NCBI GenBank assembly: GCA_021791655.1
Contig: JAJYWD010000005.1
Location: 1 to 40,255, forward strand
DNA from: Nanobdellota archaeon
GTDB taxonomy: Archaea > Nanobdellota > Nanobdellia > Parvarchaeales > Parvarchaeaceae
Reading direction: 5' to 3'
DNA: 40,255 nucleotides
How positions within the stretch are numbered: the first letter of the stretch is position 1; each line of letters begins with the position of its first letter. The notes beneath the pieces are model-generated. The model saw nothing but the letters and a program-made list of their open reading frames with translations. It had not been told where the DNA came from and did not search any database. Shown here in pieces: positions 16,598 to 24,664 of this stretch. The position numbers and the translations under genes are program-made.

Positions 16598-17376
16598 AGA
16601 AACTAAATTTCAGCGTAACCAAGCCGATCATAGGGATGGTGCACTTAAACCCGTACAAGAGCGGGAAAAGGTTTCTTGATGATGCGCTAAAGGACATCAA
16701 AAGCCTAGCAGACGGTGGAATCGATGGGCTGCTCTATGAGAATTGGAGCGGACTGTACATCGGAGAGACACCCATGCGAGATACTAGAGAATACATCGCT
16801 ACAGTTATAAAAGAAGCTTCCAAAGTATACGATTTACCTTATGGGATTAACGTATTGCCACTCGATTACAGAGCTGCATTTGACATCGCCAAAGCCACGG
16901 GTGCGGCTTTCGTGCAAGTCGACACATTTGTAGACGAACTTATCGATCTGTCCCACACTTACAAGCTGGAAACCTCATCTAAAAGCGTGATGAGATACAA
17001 GGCCAGTCTAGGACTCGGGGATCTCGCGTTATTTACGAACATCCAATCAAAGCATTACCATACCCTGCCGCCAAACAAGAAACTCGAGACCTCTGCGTTG
17101 CAGGCGATAAAAAACGGTTCTGACGCGATAGTCGTAACCGGCCGGCTAACGGGGCTGGAAACCCCAAAAGAGAAACTCCTGAGAGTAAATAAGGTCTGCG
17201 GGGAGACCCCCGTGTTCATAGGGAGCGGATTATCCGAACGAAACGTCAGGCGCTTGCTGCCATACGCGGACGGCGCGATAGTCGGCACGAGCCTCAAAGA
17301 GGGGGGCGTGACTGATAATGCAGTGGACGAGAAGAGAGTAAGGCGACTTATGAGGATTGTAAATTCCCTGCGTTAA
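16594..17376 (+). CDS. btpA: BtpA-family TIM-barrel protein
   Basis: This 260-aa protein matches the BtpA family: KPIIGMVHLNPYKSG at the start, GGIDGLLYENW, GINVLPLDYRAAFDIAKATGAAFVQVD, SDAIVVTGRLTG and the phosphate-binding end PVFIGSGL...GAIVGTSLKEGG. The fold is a TIM barrel related to phosphate-binding synthases. BtpA was linked to photosystem I stability in cyanobacteria, but its reaction in archaea is not established. The tight 4-bp overlap with a phosphoribosyltransferase gene points to a phosphoribosyl- or ribose-phosphate-linked substrate (inference). It ends 11 bp from a convergent membrane protein gene. Confidence 0.8.
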   Translation: MKKLNFSVTKPIIGMVHLNPYKSGKRFLDDALKDIKSLADGGIDGLLYENWSGLYIGETPMRDTREYIATVIKEASKVYDLPYGINVLPLDYRAAFDIAKATGAAFVQVDTFVDELIDLSHTYKLETSSKSVMRYKASLGLGDLALFTNIQSKHYHTLPPNKKLETSALQAIKNGSDAIVVTGRLTGLETPKEKLLRVNKVCGETPVFIGSGLSERNVRRLLPYADGAIVGTSLKEGGVTDNAVDEKRVRRLMRIVNSLR

Positions 17377-17387
17377 CCCTTGCCGGA

Positions 17388-17726
17388 TTAGGGATAGGTG
17401 AAGCTGCCGTACATCATTTGGTGCCAAAAGGAGACGCCGAACAGCGCGAACGCTACAACGAAGAAAACCAGAAGGACCACGCCTATTATGATGTTGCCTA
17501 TGATAAGTTTAACCGACAGGTCAGAAAACTGCCTGTCCTTATCTCTGAAAACGAAATAGAGGACTACGGCGCCGATTATGCCTAGAAGATAGAAAAGCGA
17601 CCAGATTCTTTTCTTGTTCTCCGAAGCCAAAACGTATATAAGTGCGATAAGGTAACCAAGCCCGCCAAGCAGCCCTATGACGAGCCACCAAGTACTGGCC
17701 TCTTTCTTTTTATTCCATTTGGTCAT
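17388..17726 (-). CDS. Small three-helix membrane protein, unknown function
   Basis: This 112-aa protein has a lysine-rich N-terminus (MTKWNKKKEA), then three hydrophobic segments (WWLVIGLLGGLGYLIALIYV, a LFYLLGIIGAVVLYFVF stretch and a C-terminal IIIGVVLLVFFVVAFALFG). The short basic loops suit a cytosolic N-terminus. I recognise no family. It is a single gene, convergent with btpA, in the small gap before gmhA. Confidence 0.55.
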   Translation of the reverse strand: MTKWNKKKEASTWWLVIGLLGGLGYLIALIYVLASENKKRIWSLFYLLGIIGAVVLYFVFRDKDRQFSDLSVKLIIGNIIIGVVLLVFFVVAFALFGVSFWHQMMYGSFTYP

Positions 17727-17829
17727 ACTAGACTAACGCGTGCATGTTTTAAAAGTCTTTTTGGGAATCCACCCTGCTAAAACTTTATAAGCTACACAAA
17801 ATTTATAGGGATTATAAAGTACGTTTTAT

Positions 17830-18408
17830 ATGAAAGAAGACGTCAGAAAGTACATAGACGACGGCGCAGAAGCCAGGAAAAGACTGGATCACGAGGAGAT
17901 TTATTCATTGGGAAAGAGGCTGCATGAAACGATAAAAAACGGCAACAAACTTATCACGTTCGGCAACGGCGGGTCGGCAGCCGATGCACAGCACATAGCT
18001 GCGGAGCTGTCCGGGAAGTTCATGTTCGAGAGAAGGTCGCTGCCCGCGATTGCGCTCACCACCAACACTTCCGTGCTTACGGCTATAGGCAACGATTACT
18101 CTTACGATGACATATTCGCCAGACAGGTCGAGGGTCTCGTGAACCGGGGCGATTTCGTTATAGGCATAAGCACGTCCGGAAACTCGCCTAACGTGATTAA
18201 GGGCCTGGCCACGGCAAAGTCTAAAGGCGCATTCACGCTGGCACTGACCGGCAGATCCGGCGGCAAGATGAAGGATCTGGCCAATCATACGCTAAGAGTC
18301 GAATCGGACAAGACGCCGATAATACAGGAGGTGCACATAGCAGTGGGCCATCTGCTTTGCATGATAGCGGAAGAAGAACTGGTGAAAGATGAGGGTGGTA
18401 AAAAATGA
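17830..18408 (+). CDS. gmhA: Sedoheptulose-7-phosphate isomerase (SIS domain)
   Basis: GmhA converts sedoheptulose 7-phosphate to D-glycero-manno-heptose 7-phosphate, the first step to activated heptose. This 192-aa protein is full length for the family. It has FGNGGSAADAQHIAAELSGKF (about 43-63), AIALTTNTSVLTAIGNDYSYD, the phosphate site GISTSGNSPNV and the catalytic C-terminal TPIIQEVHIAVGHLLC. It overlaps the epimerase gene by 4 bp, so both probably feed one nucleotide-sugar route for surface glycans. Other heptose genes (hldE, gmhB) are not in this window. A related SIS-domain isomerase is the alternative. Confidence 0.85.
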   Translation: MKEDVRKYIDDGAEARKRLDHEEIYSLGKRLHETIKNGNKLITFGNGGSAADAQHIAAELSGKFMFERRSLPAIALTTNTSVLTAIGNDYSYDDIFARQVEGLVNRGDFVIGISTSGNSPNVIKGLATAKSKGAFTLALTGRSGGKMKDLANHTLRVESDKTPIIQEVHIAVGHLLCMIAEEELVKDEGGKK

Positions 18409-19325
18409 GGGCTATAGTTACTGGGGGCGCGGGTTTCATAGGCTCGCACATAGCGAAAAAATTGGTAAAGGACGATTGGCAGGTAACGGTTGTAGATAAC
18501 CTCACCACTGGCGACCTCAAGAACCTGAGAGACATAGAGAGCCAGTATGAATTCGTAAAGGGCGATGCGGCTAGGGTGCTTGAACTTCCGCCTGCGGATG
18601 TCGTATTCCACCAAGGCATCTACTCCTCCAGCCCGATGTACGTCAAAGACCCGTGGCTTGAGTCAAAGGTCGTAGCCGACGCGACGTCCATACTCGAATA
18701 CTGCAAGAAAACCGGTGCAAGGCTCGTATTCGCGTCTACATCCATCATATTCAGCAACCAGCAGGACCCGCATGTTGAAAGCGCTGCGCCGCTGGTAGAC
18801 AACAGGTACGGAGAAGCCAGATACGCCGTCGAAAGGCTGGCCACGCTGTACAACAAGATTGAGGGCGTGCGCTTCACAGCACTGAGATACTTCAGCATAT
18901 ACGGAGACGGGGAGGAGAGCAAGCAGGTGTACGCGAACCTCGTGTCGCAGATGATCTGGAAGGCCATCCTTGACAAGCCGATGAAAATCTACGGCGACGG
19001 GAATCAGAAAAGGGATCTTGTGCACGTTGACGACGTGGTCAAAGCAAATCTCACAGCCTTCGATAAGGACGTAAACGGAGTCTTCAACGTAGCGACTGCG
19101 AGGATCGTGAACCTGAACGAACTTGTAGAGATAGTCAGCAAAGCCGTAGGAAAGGAGATAAAAAAACAGTATGTCCCGGCGCCGTACATAAACTTTGTCG
19201 GCCGCGCTTCCTTGGCAAAGGCCAAAAATGAGCTCGGCTTTACTGCAGGCATAACCCTAGAAGAAGGAATAAAGAAATCCGTAGAATACTACAAATCTCT
19301 GCCCTCCGTTCCGGACATATATTAG
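18405..19325 (+). CDS. NAD-dependent sugar epimerase/dehydratase (extended SDR)
   Basis: This 306-aa protein has the NAD-binding GGAGFIGSHIA (7-17), DNLTTGD, a catalytic-serine region FASTSIIF and the active-site tyrosine in NRYGEARYAVERL (Y135). It also has LRYFSIYGDG and the substrate-binding stretch YGDGNQKRDLVHVDDV. It resembles UDP-glucose 4-epimerases and heptose epimerases. The lysine expected four residues after the tyrosine is arginine (R139), which is unusual. It is co-transcribed with gmhA (4-bp overlap), so a heptose or other surface-sugar nucleotide is the likely substrate. The exact reaction cannot be told. Confidence 0.75.
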   Translation: MRAIVTGGAGFIGSHIAKKLVKDDWQVTVVDNLTTGDLKNLRDIESQYEFVKGDAARVLELPPADVVFHQGIYSSSPMYVKDPWLESKVVADATSILEYCKKTGARLVFASTSIIFSNQQDPHVESAAPLVDNRYGEARYAVERLATLYNKIEGVRFTALRYFSIYGDGEESKQVYANLVSQMIWKAILDKPMKIYGDGNQKRDLVHVDDVVKANLTAFDKDVNGVFNVATARIVNLNELVEIVSKAVGKEIKKQYVPAPYINFVGRASLAKAKNELGFTAGITLEEGIKKSVEYYKSLPSVPDIY

Positions 19326-19340
19326 GGGCATCCCCCACGA

Positions 19341-19372
19341 AGAGCATGGGTTTTCCTGCTCACTTTTGATAG
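19341..19372. repeat. Dispersed hairpin repeat, copy C (TnpB left-end-like)
   Basis: The forward strand carries GAGCATGGGTTTTCCTGCTC followed by ACTTTTGAT. GAGCA pairs with TGCTC around GG/CC and a TTTT loop. It starts about 16 bp after the stop of the epimerase gene. It is in the same orientation as the other three copies. It could serve as that operon's terminator, or be a solo left end of a TnpB element. Confidence 0.5.
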
Positions 19373-19410
19373 TTATATAATAATACGGCGGTCGGGTAAC
19401 TGCATTCTGC

Positions 19411-20055
19411 TCATATTACACCATTTTTGCTGAGATAATCTTTTACCGTGTTGAATATCTTTTTGTGCCCAATCGAGTTTGGATGCAACCCGTCTTCTAG
19501 GAGACGCTTGTAATCCATTCTCTTAAAAGCAGCGTGCACATCTATAACAGACACCCGCAGATCCGTACACACTTCGTTGATTGCTGTGTTATAATTTGAT
19601 ATGCGATTATTTTTATAGGAAAGATTTTTGTTACCTACCCGAGGCGCGCTCTTCGTTTCATCCACGGGTAGTATACTCATGCAGAAAATGTTCGTGGTAA
19701 ATCCCCGCGCTTCTCTGACGAGCCGTCTCAGGTTACGTTTGAACACGCTCAAAGGCACAGGTATCTGATTTTTCCTGTCTAACACTGAATCATTCTTCCC
19801 CACATCGAATACTATCGCAAAGTCATCTCCGTAATATCTCGCCCCTTTACTCCTGGCACGACACTCTATCTTGAATCTCTTCAGCAGGTCCATTGTAGTG
19901 TCCCCAGAAACGCCGCAGTTGTACACAAGGTTCATATATAGCAGCGGCTTCGCATTCTCCTCAATGTACTTTCTGAGCCTGCTAACCCAGCCCCCGCCTT
20001 TTACATCGAAAGCACCATAAGCACCGCTGGCCCCGAAAACACAGATATCCATCAT
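19411..20055 (-). CDS. SGNH/GDSL-family hydrolase
   Basis: This 214-aa protein has the SGNH blocks: nucleophile serine in VFGASGAYGAFD, a GGGWVSRLR stretch, block II glycine in NCGVSGDTTMDLL, block III asparagine in DVGKND, and block V DGLHPNSIGH with catalytic Asp and His. The family cleaves esters of lipids or acyl-sugars. Block I reads GAS where GDS is usual. The frame begins with TTG at 20061, but the ATG at 20055 (or 20052) is more likely. No signal peptide is seen, so it probably acts in the cytosol. It lies next to the gmhA/epimerase pair, so deacylation of a sugar is possible. Confidence 0.75.
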   Translation of the reverse strand: MMDICVFGASGAYGAFDVKGGGWVSRLRKYIEENAKPLLYMNLVYNCGVSGDTTMDLLKRFKIECRARSKGARYYGDDFAIVFDVGKNDSVLDRKNQIPVPLSVFKRNLRRLVREARGFTTNIFCMSILPVDETKSAPRVGNKNLSYKNNRISNYNTAINEVCTDLRVSVIDVHAAFKRMDYKRLLEDGLHPNSIGHKKIFNTVKDYLSKNGVI

Positions 20056-20147
20056 ATGCAAATTACTACCGCCATAAGCTTTGATTCACAGATTAGGTAT
20101 TTAAGATTTGGCTGCCATAAACTTATATTAAATTGGAGATTTCGAGT

Positions 20148-20621
20148 ATGTTTGGCAGAAAAAGACGTCTGGAAAAGCTAGTAGACGAGGTTGCAATCGC
20201 CGTAACCGAGAGCAGTATACCCATTATGTGGGAACGCGGGATACCGAGAGTATATCGCGGCGAATACGAGGACAAGGATCATAAAGAGGAACGGGAAAGA
20301 AGATTCGTTTATTATTTTACGACGCAGGAGCAACTTAAAAAGCGCGGGGTCGACCTTATGGACCCGCTCTATCTGGATGTGATAATAAATGACGCTGAAC
20401 GCCTGTCAGATCACTTGGGCGGTCGCAAGGCGATTATTTCGTGCCCGGGTAGCTATCTCAGACACATAGACGAGAGGGGACATGGGATAAGCGACACATC
20501 AATATTGCATGAGAAAGCGATCGAGTTTGAGCGCGTACTGAATGATTACCTCGAAAAGCGCGAAGAGGAGCAACGCCGCATAAACGAATTTTTAAAACGA
20601 CACGCATATTCGATGAGCTGA
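20148..20621 (+). CDS. Hypothetical charged protein, 157 aa
   Basis: This charged, probably soluble protein begins MFGRKRRLEKLVDEVAIAV and ends in a long charged helix (EKREEEQRRINEFLKRHAYS) that may form a coiled coil. I recognise no family. The frame is open to a TTG at 20133, but the ATG at 20148 lies about 23 nt from a TATA-like box (20119-20131), as in leaderless genes here, so I take 20148. A possible terminator follows at 20689-20715. Confidence 0.55.
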   Translation: MFGRKRRLEKLVDEVAIAVTESSIPIMWERGIPRVYRGEYEDKDHKEERERRFVYYFTTQEQLKKRGVDLMDPLYLDVIINDAERLSDHLGGRKAIISCPGSYLRHIDERGHGISDTSILHEKAIEFERVLNDYLEKREEEQRRINEFLKRHAYSMS

Positions 20622-20688
20622 CTTCGTCATGCCAGAATCAAAGCATCCCTTCCATTCCATACTTTTACATGGTTCCCTTTAGGACATA

Positions 20689-20715
20689 TCCGGAGTATTC
20701 TGCCGGACCTTTTTT
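20689..20715 (+). terminator. Possible hairpin and T-run terminator
   Basis: TCCGG (20689-20693) pairs with CCGGA (20703-20707) across a 9-nt loop, followed by six T (20710-20715). It lies between the converging genes at 20621 and 20778. The T-run suits the forward gene. Confidence 0.35.
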
Positions 20716-20777
20716 GATTGACGAGTCCTCACAGTTTATACTTTATGATTTCGAGGGCTTCTTCTAAAAGAAATAGT

Positions 20778-21320
20778 CTATCTTTCTAACAGATCTGGCA
20801 AGAAAATCTTAATCAACTTACCGGTGTCGCCGATAAAATCTTCTATACTTCTGTTAAGGCTCTGCTGAAAATCTTCGAGAGATTTAACAGTAACCGCTGA
20901 TTTGCTGGAATCTCCCGTATTTGGGACATAGCAAATCATTTCGTCCCTTGCTTCCCTCAGATTCGTAAGATCTACCGGATTGGAAAGTCTTTTACGTAGC
21001 TTATTTATATTCCTTACCATCGCTTTATCTTCCCGCGACGCATAAGACGGGACGCCCATCAGTTTCTTCGTTGATGGCAGGTCTTTTAGCAAGTTAGGAA
21101 CTACCTGATTGTATAGATTCAGCATATCCTCGAGGCTATTGATATTCTCTATGGCCTCCTGCCTGTAGTGCTCATCGGCAGTATTGAAATAAAGCTTGGC
21201 GTAGCTTATTGCATTCAGGAGGTAGGGTTTCCCGATATTCCGTGCGGTATCGTATAGCTTTTCTACGCTTTTCTGCCCGTCCTTGTCGAGCAGGCTTAAC
21301 AAATCCAAAGGCGAACCCAT
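20778..21320 (-). CDS. Hypothetical helical protein, 180 aa
   Basis: This mostly helical, charged, soluble protein (SVEKLYDTARNIGKPYLLNA, EDMLNLYNQVVPNLLKDL) has no motif I recognise. A TATA-like TTAAATAC lies about 30 nt upstream of the ATG at 21320. It converges on the 157-aa gene, and the 155-bp gap between them holds only the possible terminator. Confidence 0.5.
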   Translation of the reverse strand: MGSPLDLLSLLDKDGQKSVEKLYDTARNIGKPYLLNAISYAKLYFNTADEHYRQEAIENINSLEDMLNLYNQVVPNLLKDLPSTKKLMGVPSYASREDKAMVRNINKLRKRLSNPVDLTNLREARDEMICYVPNTGDSSKSAVTVKSLEDFQQSLNRSIEDFIGDTGKLIKIFLPDLLER

Positions 21321-21478
21321 AGATGATTGAGTGGATAGTCATGGTATTTAACAGTATCTGCAATGCGATACGCTGGTTTTTCACTAAAGCCGGTGAGTGA
21401 TAAACCCTTACAAATGACACGCACAAGGTTTTTATTTGACGGGAAGCATACCCTCTTACAGAAACAGAGGTGATTTCT

Positions 21479-21556
21479 ATGGGAAATGAGACAAAACGCA
21501 AGTCTAGTGCAGCAGCAAAATTAATCATGGCCAAGCTTGAAAACATAGAACACTGA
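21479..21556 (+). CDS. Small 25-aa protein with strong Shine-Dalgarno
   Basis: ATG at 21479 is preceded by GAGGTGAT at 4-11 nt, one of the best ribosome-binding sites in the window. The product is MGNETKRKSSAAAKL..., basic and alanine-rich, ending KLENIEH. A TATA-like TTTTTATTTG (about 21430) predicts a leader of about 22 nt. The stop is 5 bp before the ATG of the next gene, so the two probably share a message. No family is recognised; it may be a leader peptide or a real small protein. Confidence 0.45.
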   Translation: MGNETKRKSSAAAKLIMAKLENIEH

Positions 21557-21561
21557 GTATT

Positions 21562-21909
21562 ATGACAGAAAATTCATTGGACAAGTCACCACAAAAACTA
21601 TACTGGACCGGGATTCCACAGTATGAGGTATTCTTTGACCATCGGGGCGCACTGATACGCTACATACACGAGAACGACGCGGTTTTCAGGTCAGAATACC
21701 AATCATCTTTGTTAGAGCATTTTGGAATCAAAGTAGAATACTTCGAGCTACCAGAAAGGACAAAATCTAAGCTAGAAAAGATATTCTACGACGGGAAAGA
21801 GCCGAAATATGACAAGCAGAAAGAATCGCTGGAGGAAGCAGTAATCCGGCTCTACGTAAAACCAGAACTGCAAAAGATAATAAATAGCAAAGCTACTGGA
21901 GCAAAATAA
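21562..21909 (+). CDS. Hypothetical protein, 115 aa
   Basis: This soluble, charged protein has an aromatic-rich start (LYWTGIPQYEVFFDHRGALI) and a helical C-terminal half (KEPKYDKQKESLEEAVIRLY). I recognise no family. It follows the 25-codon gene by 5 bp and ends directly against the convergent glycosyltransferase gene (stop at 21909, next stop at 21910), so the two messages overlap tail to tail. Confidence 0.5.
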   Translation: MTENSLDKSPQKLYWTGIPQYEVFFDHRGALIRYIHENDAVFRSEYQSSLLEHFGIKVEYFELPERTKSKLEKIFYDGKEPKYDKQKESLEEAVIRLYVKPELQKIINSKATGAK

Positions 21910-22620
21910 TTAGCGCACCGGTTTGTAGAAGTCCAGGGGCAGTACCTTATTCCTTAACACCTTAAGCAAAAATGCGTACACCCCAGTCATGCAGTAAGCG
22001 GGCAGGCCGAAATCTTTCACTCTCCTGTCGGAAGTAAAGCACTTGACCGTCGGCAGAAGCTTTAGCTTGCCGTACTTTCTTAAATCCTTATTCAGATCGA
22101 AGCCGGTGAACAACGGAGTCCTCTCATCAAAGCCGTTTGTATTAAGAAAAAGGTTCTTTTCATAGAAATCGCAGCAGGGATACGAAATATCAGCACTCAG
22201 CAGAGAAGCTAGGTAGTACAAAGGATTTATCAGATATGTTCTGAACAACTCAAAAAACTTGTTGTCTGTAGCCCAGTATATCAGCGGAAAACCGGCGATA
22301 ATACCTTTCTCAACTTCCTGCTTGAACACCGAGAGAGAGTCGGGCCACATTGTGGTGTCCGCATCAAGGAAGACGAGGTACTTACCCTTCGCATTTATTG
22401 CACCGTAGTTCCTCGCGAACGAAGCGCCCGGCTTGTTCACCCGCAGTATCTTAGCACCGTACTCTTTCGCAATCTGTACCGTTCCGTCCGTGGAACCATA
22501 ATCGCACACTAATATTTCGTAGTCCTCAAACTGCTGATGTTTCACGCTCTCTAGAGTATTCCTAAGCAGTTTCCCCTCGAAAAACGTCGGGATAATTATG
22601 CTGAAAAATGGTGCACCCAT
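21910..22620 (-). CDS. Family 2 glycosyltransferase
   Basis: This 236-aa GT-A glycosyltransferase has an N-terminal nucleotide-sugar fold (FSIIIPTFFEGKLLRNTLES, LVCDYGSTDGT, GASFARNYGAINAKGKYL) and the metal-binding DAD at 86-88 (FLDADTTMW). C-terminal hydrophobic segments (FRTYLINPLYYLASLL, MTGVYAFLLKVL) suggest membrane contact. It adds a sugar to a lipid or protein acceptor; donor and acceptor cannot be told. It probably serves the same surface-glycan pathways as the gmhA and GtrA-type genes. No operon partner is adjacent on this strand. Confidence 0.8.
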   Translation of the reverse strand: MGAPFFSIIIPTFFEGKLLRNTLESVKHQQFEDYEILVCDYGSTDGTVQIAKEYGAKILRVNKPGASFARNYGAINAKGKYLVFLDADTTMWPDSLSVFKQEVEKGIIAGFPLIYWATDNKFFELFRTYLINPLYYLASLLSADISYPCCDFYEKNLFLNTNGFDERTPLFTGFDLNKDLRKYGKLKLLPTVKCFTSDRRVKDFGLPAYCMTGVYAFLLKVLRNKVLPLDFYKPVR

Positions 22621-22704
22621 AAGAAAGATTATCCCGTGCGGCTTTTAAAGCATTGCACGAAAGGACGGAATTGGACGGCGAAAGTGACAGCGTGCTGTTA
22701 CTTG

Positions 22705-24141
22705 TTAGCCGTATACAACGTTGCTGCTAGATTTGGAATTTCCTGCGTTTGGCCTCATTCTCTTTACGGCGCTCAGGTAATAACCCAAGTCGGGGATAAG
22801 CTTCTCTGTCTTTTTCTCTATCATGTCTCTTGCGAACGCTCTCTCTGCGTGTTTAGTTGCGGACTCTAAGTCTCTGCACGAAAACCCTTCGGTAGCAGAT
22901 GCAAACGTAGAAAGCTCCTCATCACTCAGCTGCTTGGCATACAGAGATATTACGGCCCTCCTGTCCCCCTTTGATGGAAGCGGGAAGTAGACTGCGGTAG
23001 AAAATCTCGAGACTAATCCGGAGTCGAGCCCCGCGATGTTATTGGTCGCGCCTATAACAGTGTACTTTACTTTTTCCTTGTTGGTGTTCAGACCGTCCAG
23101 CTTCTCCAGCAGGAAATTTATCACCCTCGTACTCTCCATCGAAGCCGAATCTGTTCCTTGGCTCCTGCTGCCAGTGGAGTCCAACTCATCTATGAAAAGC
23201 ACGACGTTGCCGTTTTTCTTGCTGTAATTCTCCACGTACTCGAATATCATCTTCATTCTCCTTACAGTTTCCCCTACGTACTTGTTATACAATGCGGCTA
23301 GGGAAAACTTCATGAAAGTGAACTTGCCGCTACCTGCGACGGCCCTAGCCATCAGGGTCTTGCCGGTGCCAGGCGGGCCGTAGAAAAGTATCGCGTTGGA
23401 AAGTGGGCTGCCCCCCTTTTTCCTTGTCTTCTTGATTATGTGCTCGTACACTTCTGGATGAGAAACCGGGTACAAGACATCTTCCAGCACCCTCTGCTTC
23501 ACGTCCGCGTAACCGCCTATGTCATCGAAACTAACGTCGCTCTTGTAGATTTCTAGACCAAAATAATTATTGTCATGGAGTTCCAACCCTAGACGCTTCC
23601 TGTCCAGCAATATCTTTTCCCATATCGCAGAGAAGATTGACACACCCAAGCCTTTCTTTGAAGCCATCAGGTCGGAAACTGAGAGCGTTATCATGCCATT
23701 TTCTGAGTTCCTCACGTGTATATATGATACATCAAAAAGCTCGGTGCCGGTATTTGCATACACTTTCCATTCTTTGTTCAACTTCGCTACATCGTCATTA
23801 ACTTTTATTTTTATATCGAAGGGAGAATCGCCCGGAGGTTGCTCGAAGTTGCCCTGCGACAACAGCCTGTCTAACGAGTGAGAAACACGGTCGTAAAGGT
23901 CTTCCTTGTTTTTACAGGTTAGATAAACGGTAAGGCCGTGCCTGCTGCCGACCATCGTATCGTGGAACGAGGGCTTCAATAAGTAGTCTAGGTTAAGTTC
24001 TGCTTTTTGGGCTGAAGCGAATGTCTCTTTGACTTCTTCTTTGTCCTTGGCGTTTTTAATCCAGGCAGTGATTTCGGATGTAAGGTCCGAAAGACCGGCT
24101 TTGTAAGCTAGTTCTATCTTTGTATACGTCGTGCTTGCCAT
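22705..24141 (-). CDS. AAA ATPase (CDC48/FtsH-like core) with unknown N-domain
   Basis: This 478-aa protein has a 200-residue N-terminal part with no motif I recognise and one AAA module. Walker A is GPPGTGKT (255-262), Walker B is VVLFIDELD (314-321), the sensor region is GATNNIAGLD, and an SRF arginine finger lies near 379. VSFDDIGGYADVKQRVLEDVLYP before Walker A is typical of CDC48/proteasome-type ATPases. A single AAA module and no protease domain suggest a chaperone, proteasome-activating or membrane-remodelling role. Its ATG lies 11 nt after a truncated tnpB, so its native promoter may have been altered. Confidence 0.75.
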   Translation of the reverse strand: MASTTYTKIELAYKAGLSDLTSEITAWIKNAKDKEEVKETFASAQKAELNLDYLLKPSFHDTMVGSRHGLTVYLTCKNKEDLYDRVSHSLDRLLSQGNFEQPPGDSPFDIKIKVNDDVAKLNKEWKVYANTGTELFDVSYIHVRNSENGMITLSVSDLMASKKGLGVSIFSAIWEKILLDRKRLGLELHDNNYFGLEIYKSDVSFDDIGGYADVKQRVLEDVLYPVSHPEVYEHIIKKTRKKGGSPLSNAILFYGPPGTGKTLMARAVAGSGKFTFMKFSLAALYNKYVGETVRRMKMIFEYVENYSKKNGNVVLFIDELDSTGSRSQGTDSASMESTRVINFLLEKLDGLNTNKEKVKYTVIGATNNIAGLDSGLVSRFSTAVYFPLPSKGDRRAVISLYAKQLSDEELSTFASATEGFSCRDLESATKHAERAFARDMIEKKTEKLIPDLGYYLSAVKRMRPNAGNSKSSSNVVYG

Positions 24142-24151
24142 ACTTAATGTA

Positions 24152-24592
24152 TTAGCAGAATCCCCCGTGAACTTCCATCCTTATCCCCTTTCCCAGCTTA
24201 GAGAGGTACAGTACGCCGTCGTCGAAGTTGAAGAACTGGGGTGCTCTGAAGGACTGCCTGTTGGATTTCCTCTTGTACTTAGGGTGTTTCGACACGCCCT
24301 TGAAGAACGCCCTGAATGCCTTGTCCAGGCCCATCAGTGCCTGCTGAAGGGACTGCGAATCGGCTTCCTTGAGCCATTTGTATTCTTCCTTCTGCTTCAA
24401 TCCCTTCAAGAACCTAGTGGTATCGTAGTAGTTCAATCCTCTCTTTGATTTGTCGCCCTTATGCTCCTTGTAGTATTCTTCTCTTAACTCTAAAGCTTTG
24501 TTCCACATCATCCTGTTGCAGCCGAAGTATTTCGAGAAGAGGCTCTGCTGTTCCTTGTTGGGATACAACCTGAACTTGTATGCTGTCGGCAT
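24152..24592 (-). pseudogene. Truncated TnpB (IS605 OrfB) N-terminal fragment
   Basis: The 146-aa open frame is the TnpB N-terminus: MPTAYKFRLYPNKEQQSLF, CNRMMWNKALELREEY and SLQQALMGLDKAFRAFFKG (helix-turn-helix/OrfB start domain), then HPKYKRKSNRQSFRAPQF. It ends abruptly after LGKGIRMEVH. All RuvC residues, the zinc ribbon and the right end are missing, so it cannot cut DNA. Typical TnpB is about 400 aa. The breakpoint lies 11 nt before the AAA ATPase start. The left-end hairpin (copy D) is upstream at about 24665-24692. Confidence 0.8.
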
Positions 24593-24664
24593 ATCATCGT
24601 TTTATCCCTTCTACTATTTATGTTTTCCATTTTTTGAGTCCGCTTTCATCCCACCCCTGAATAG

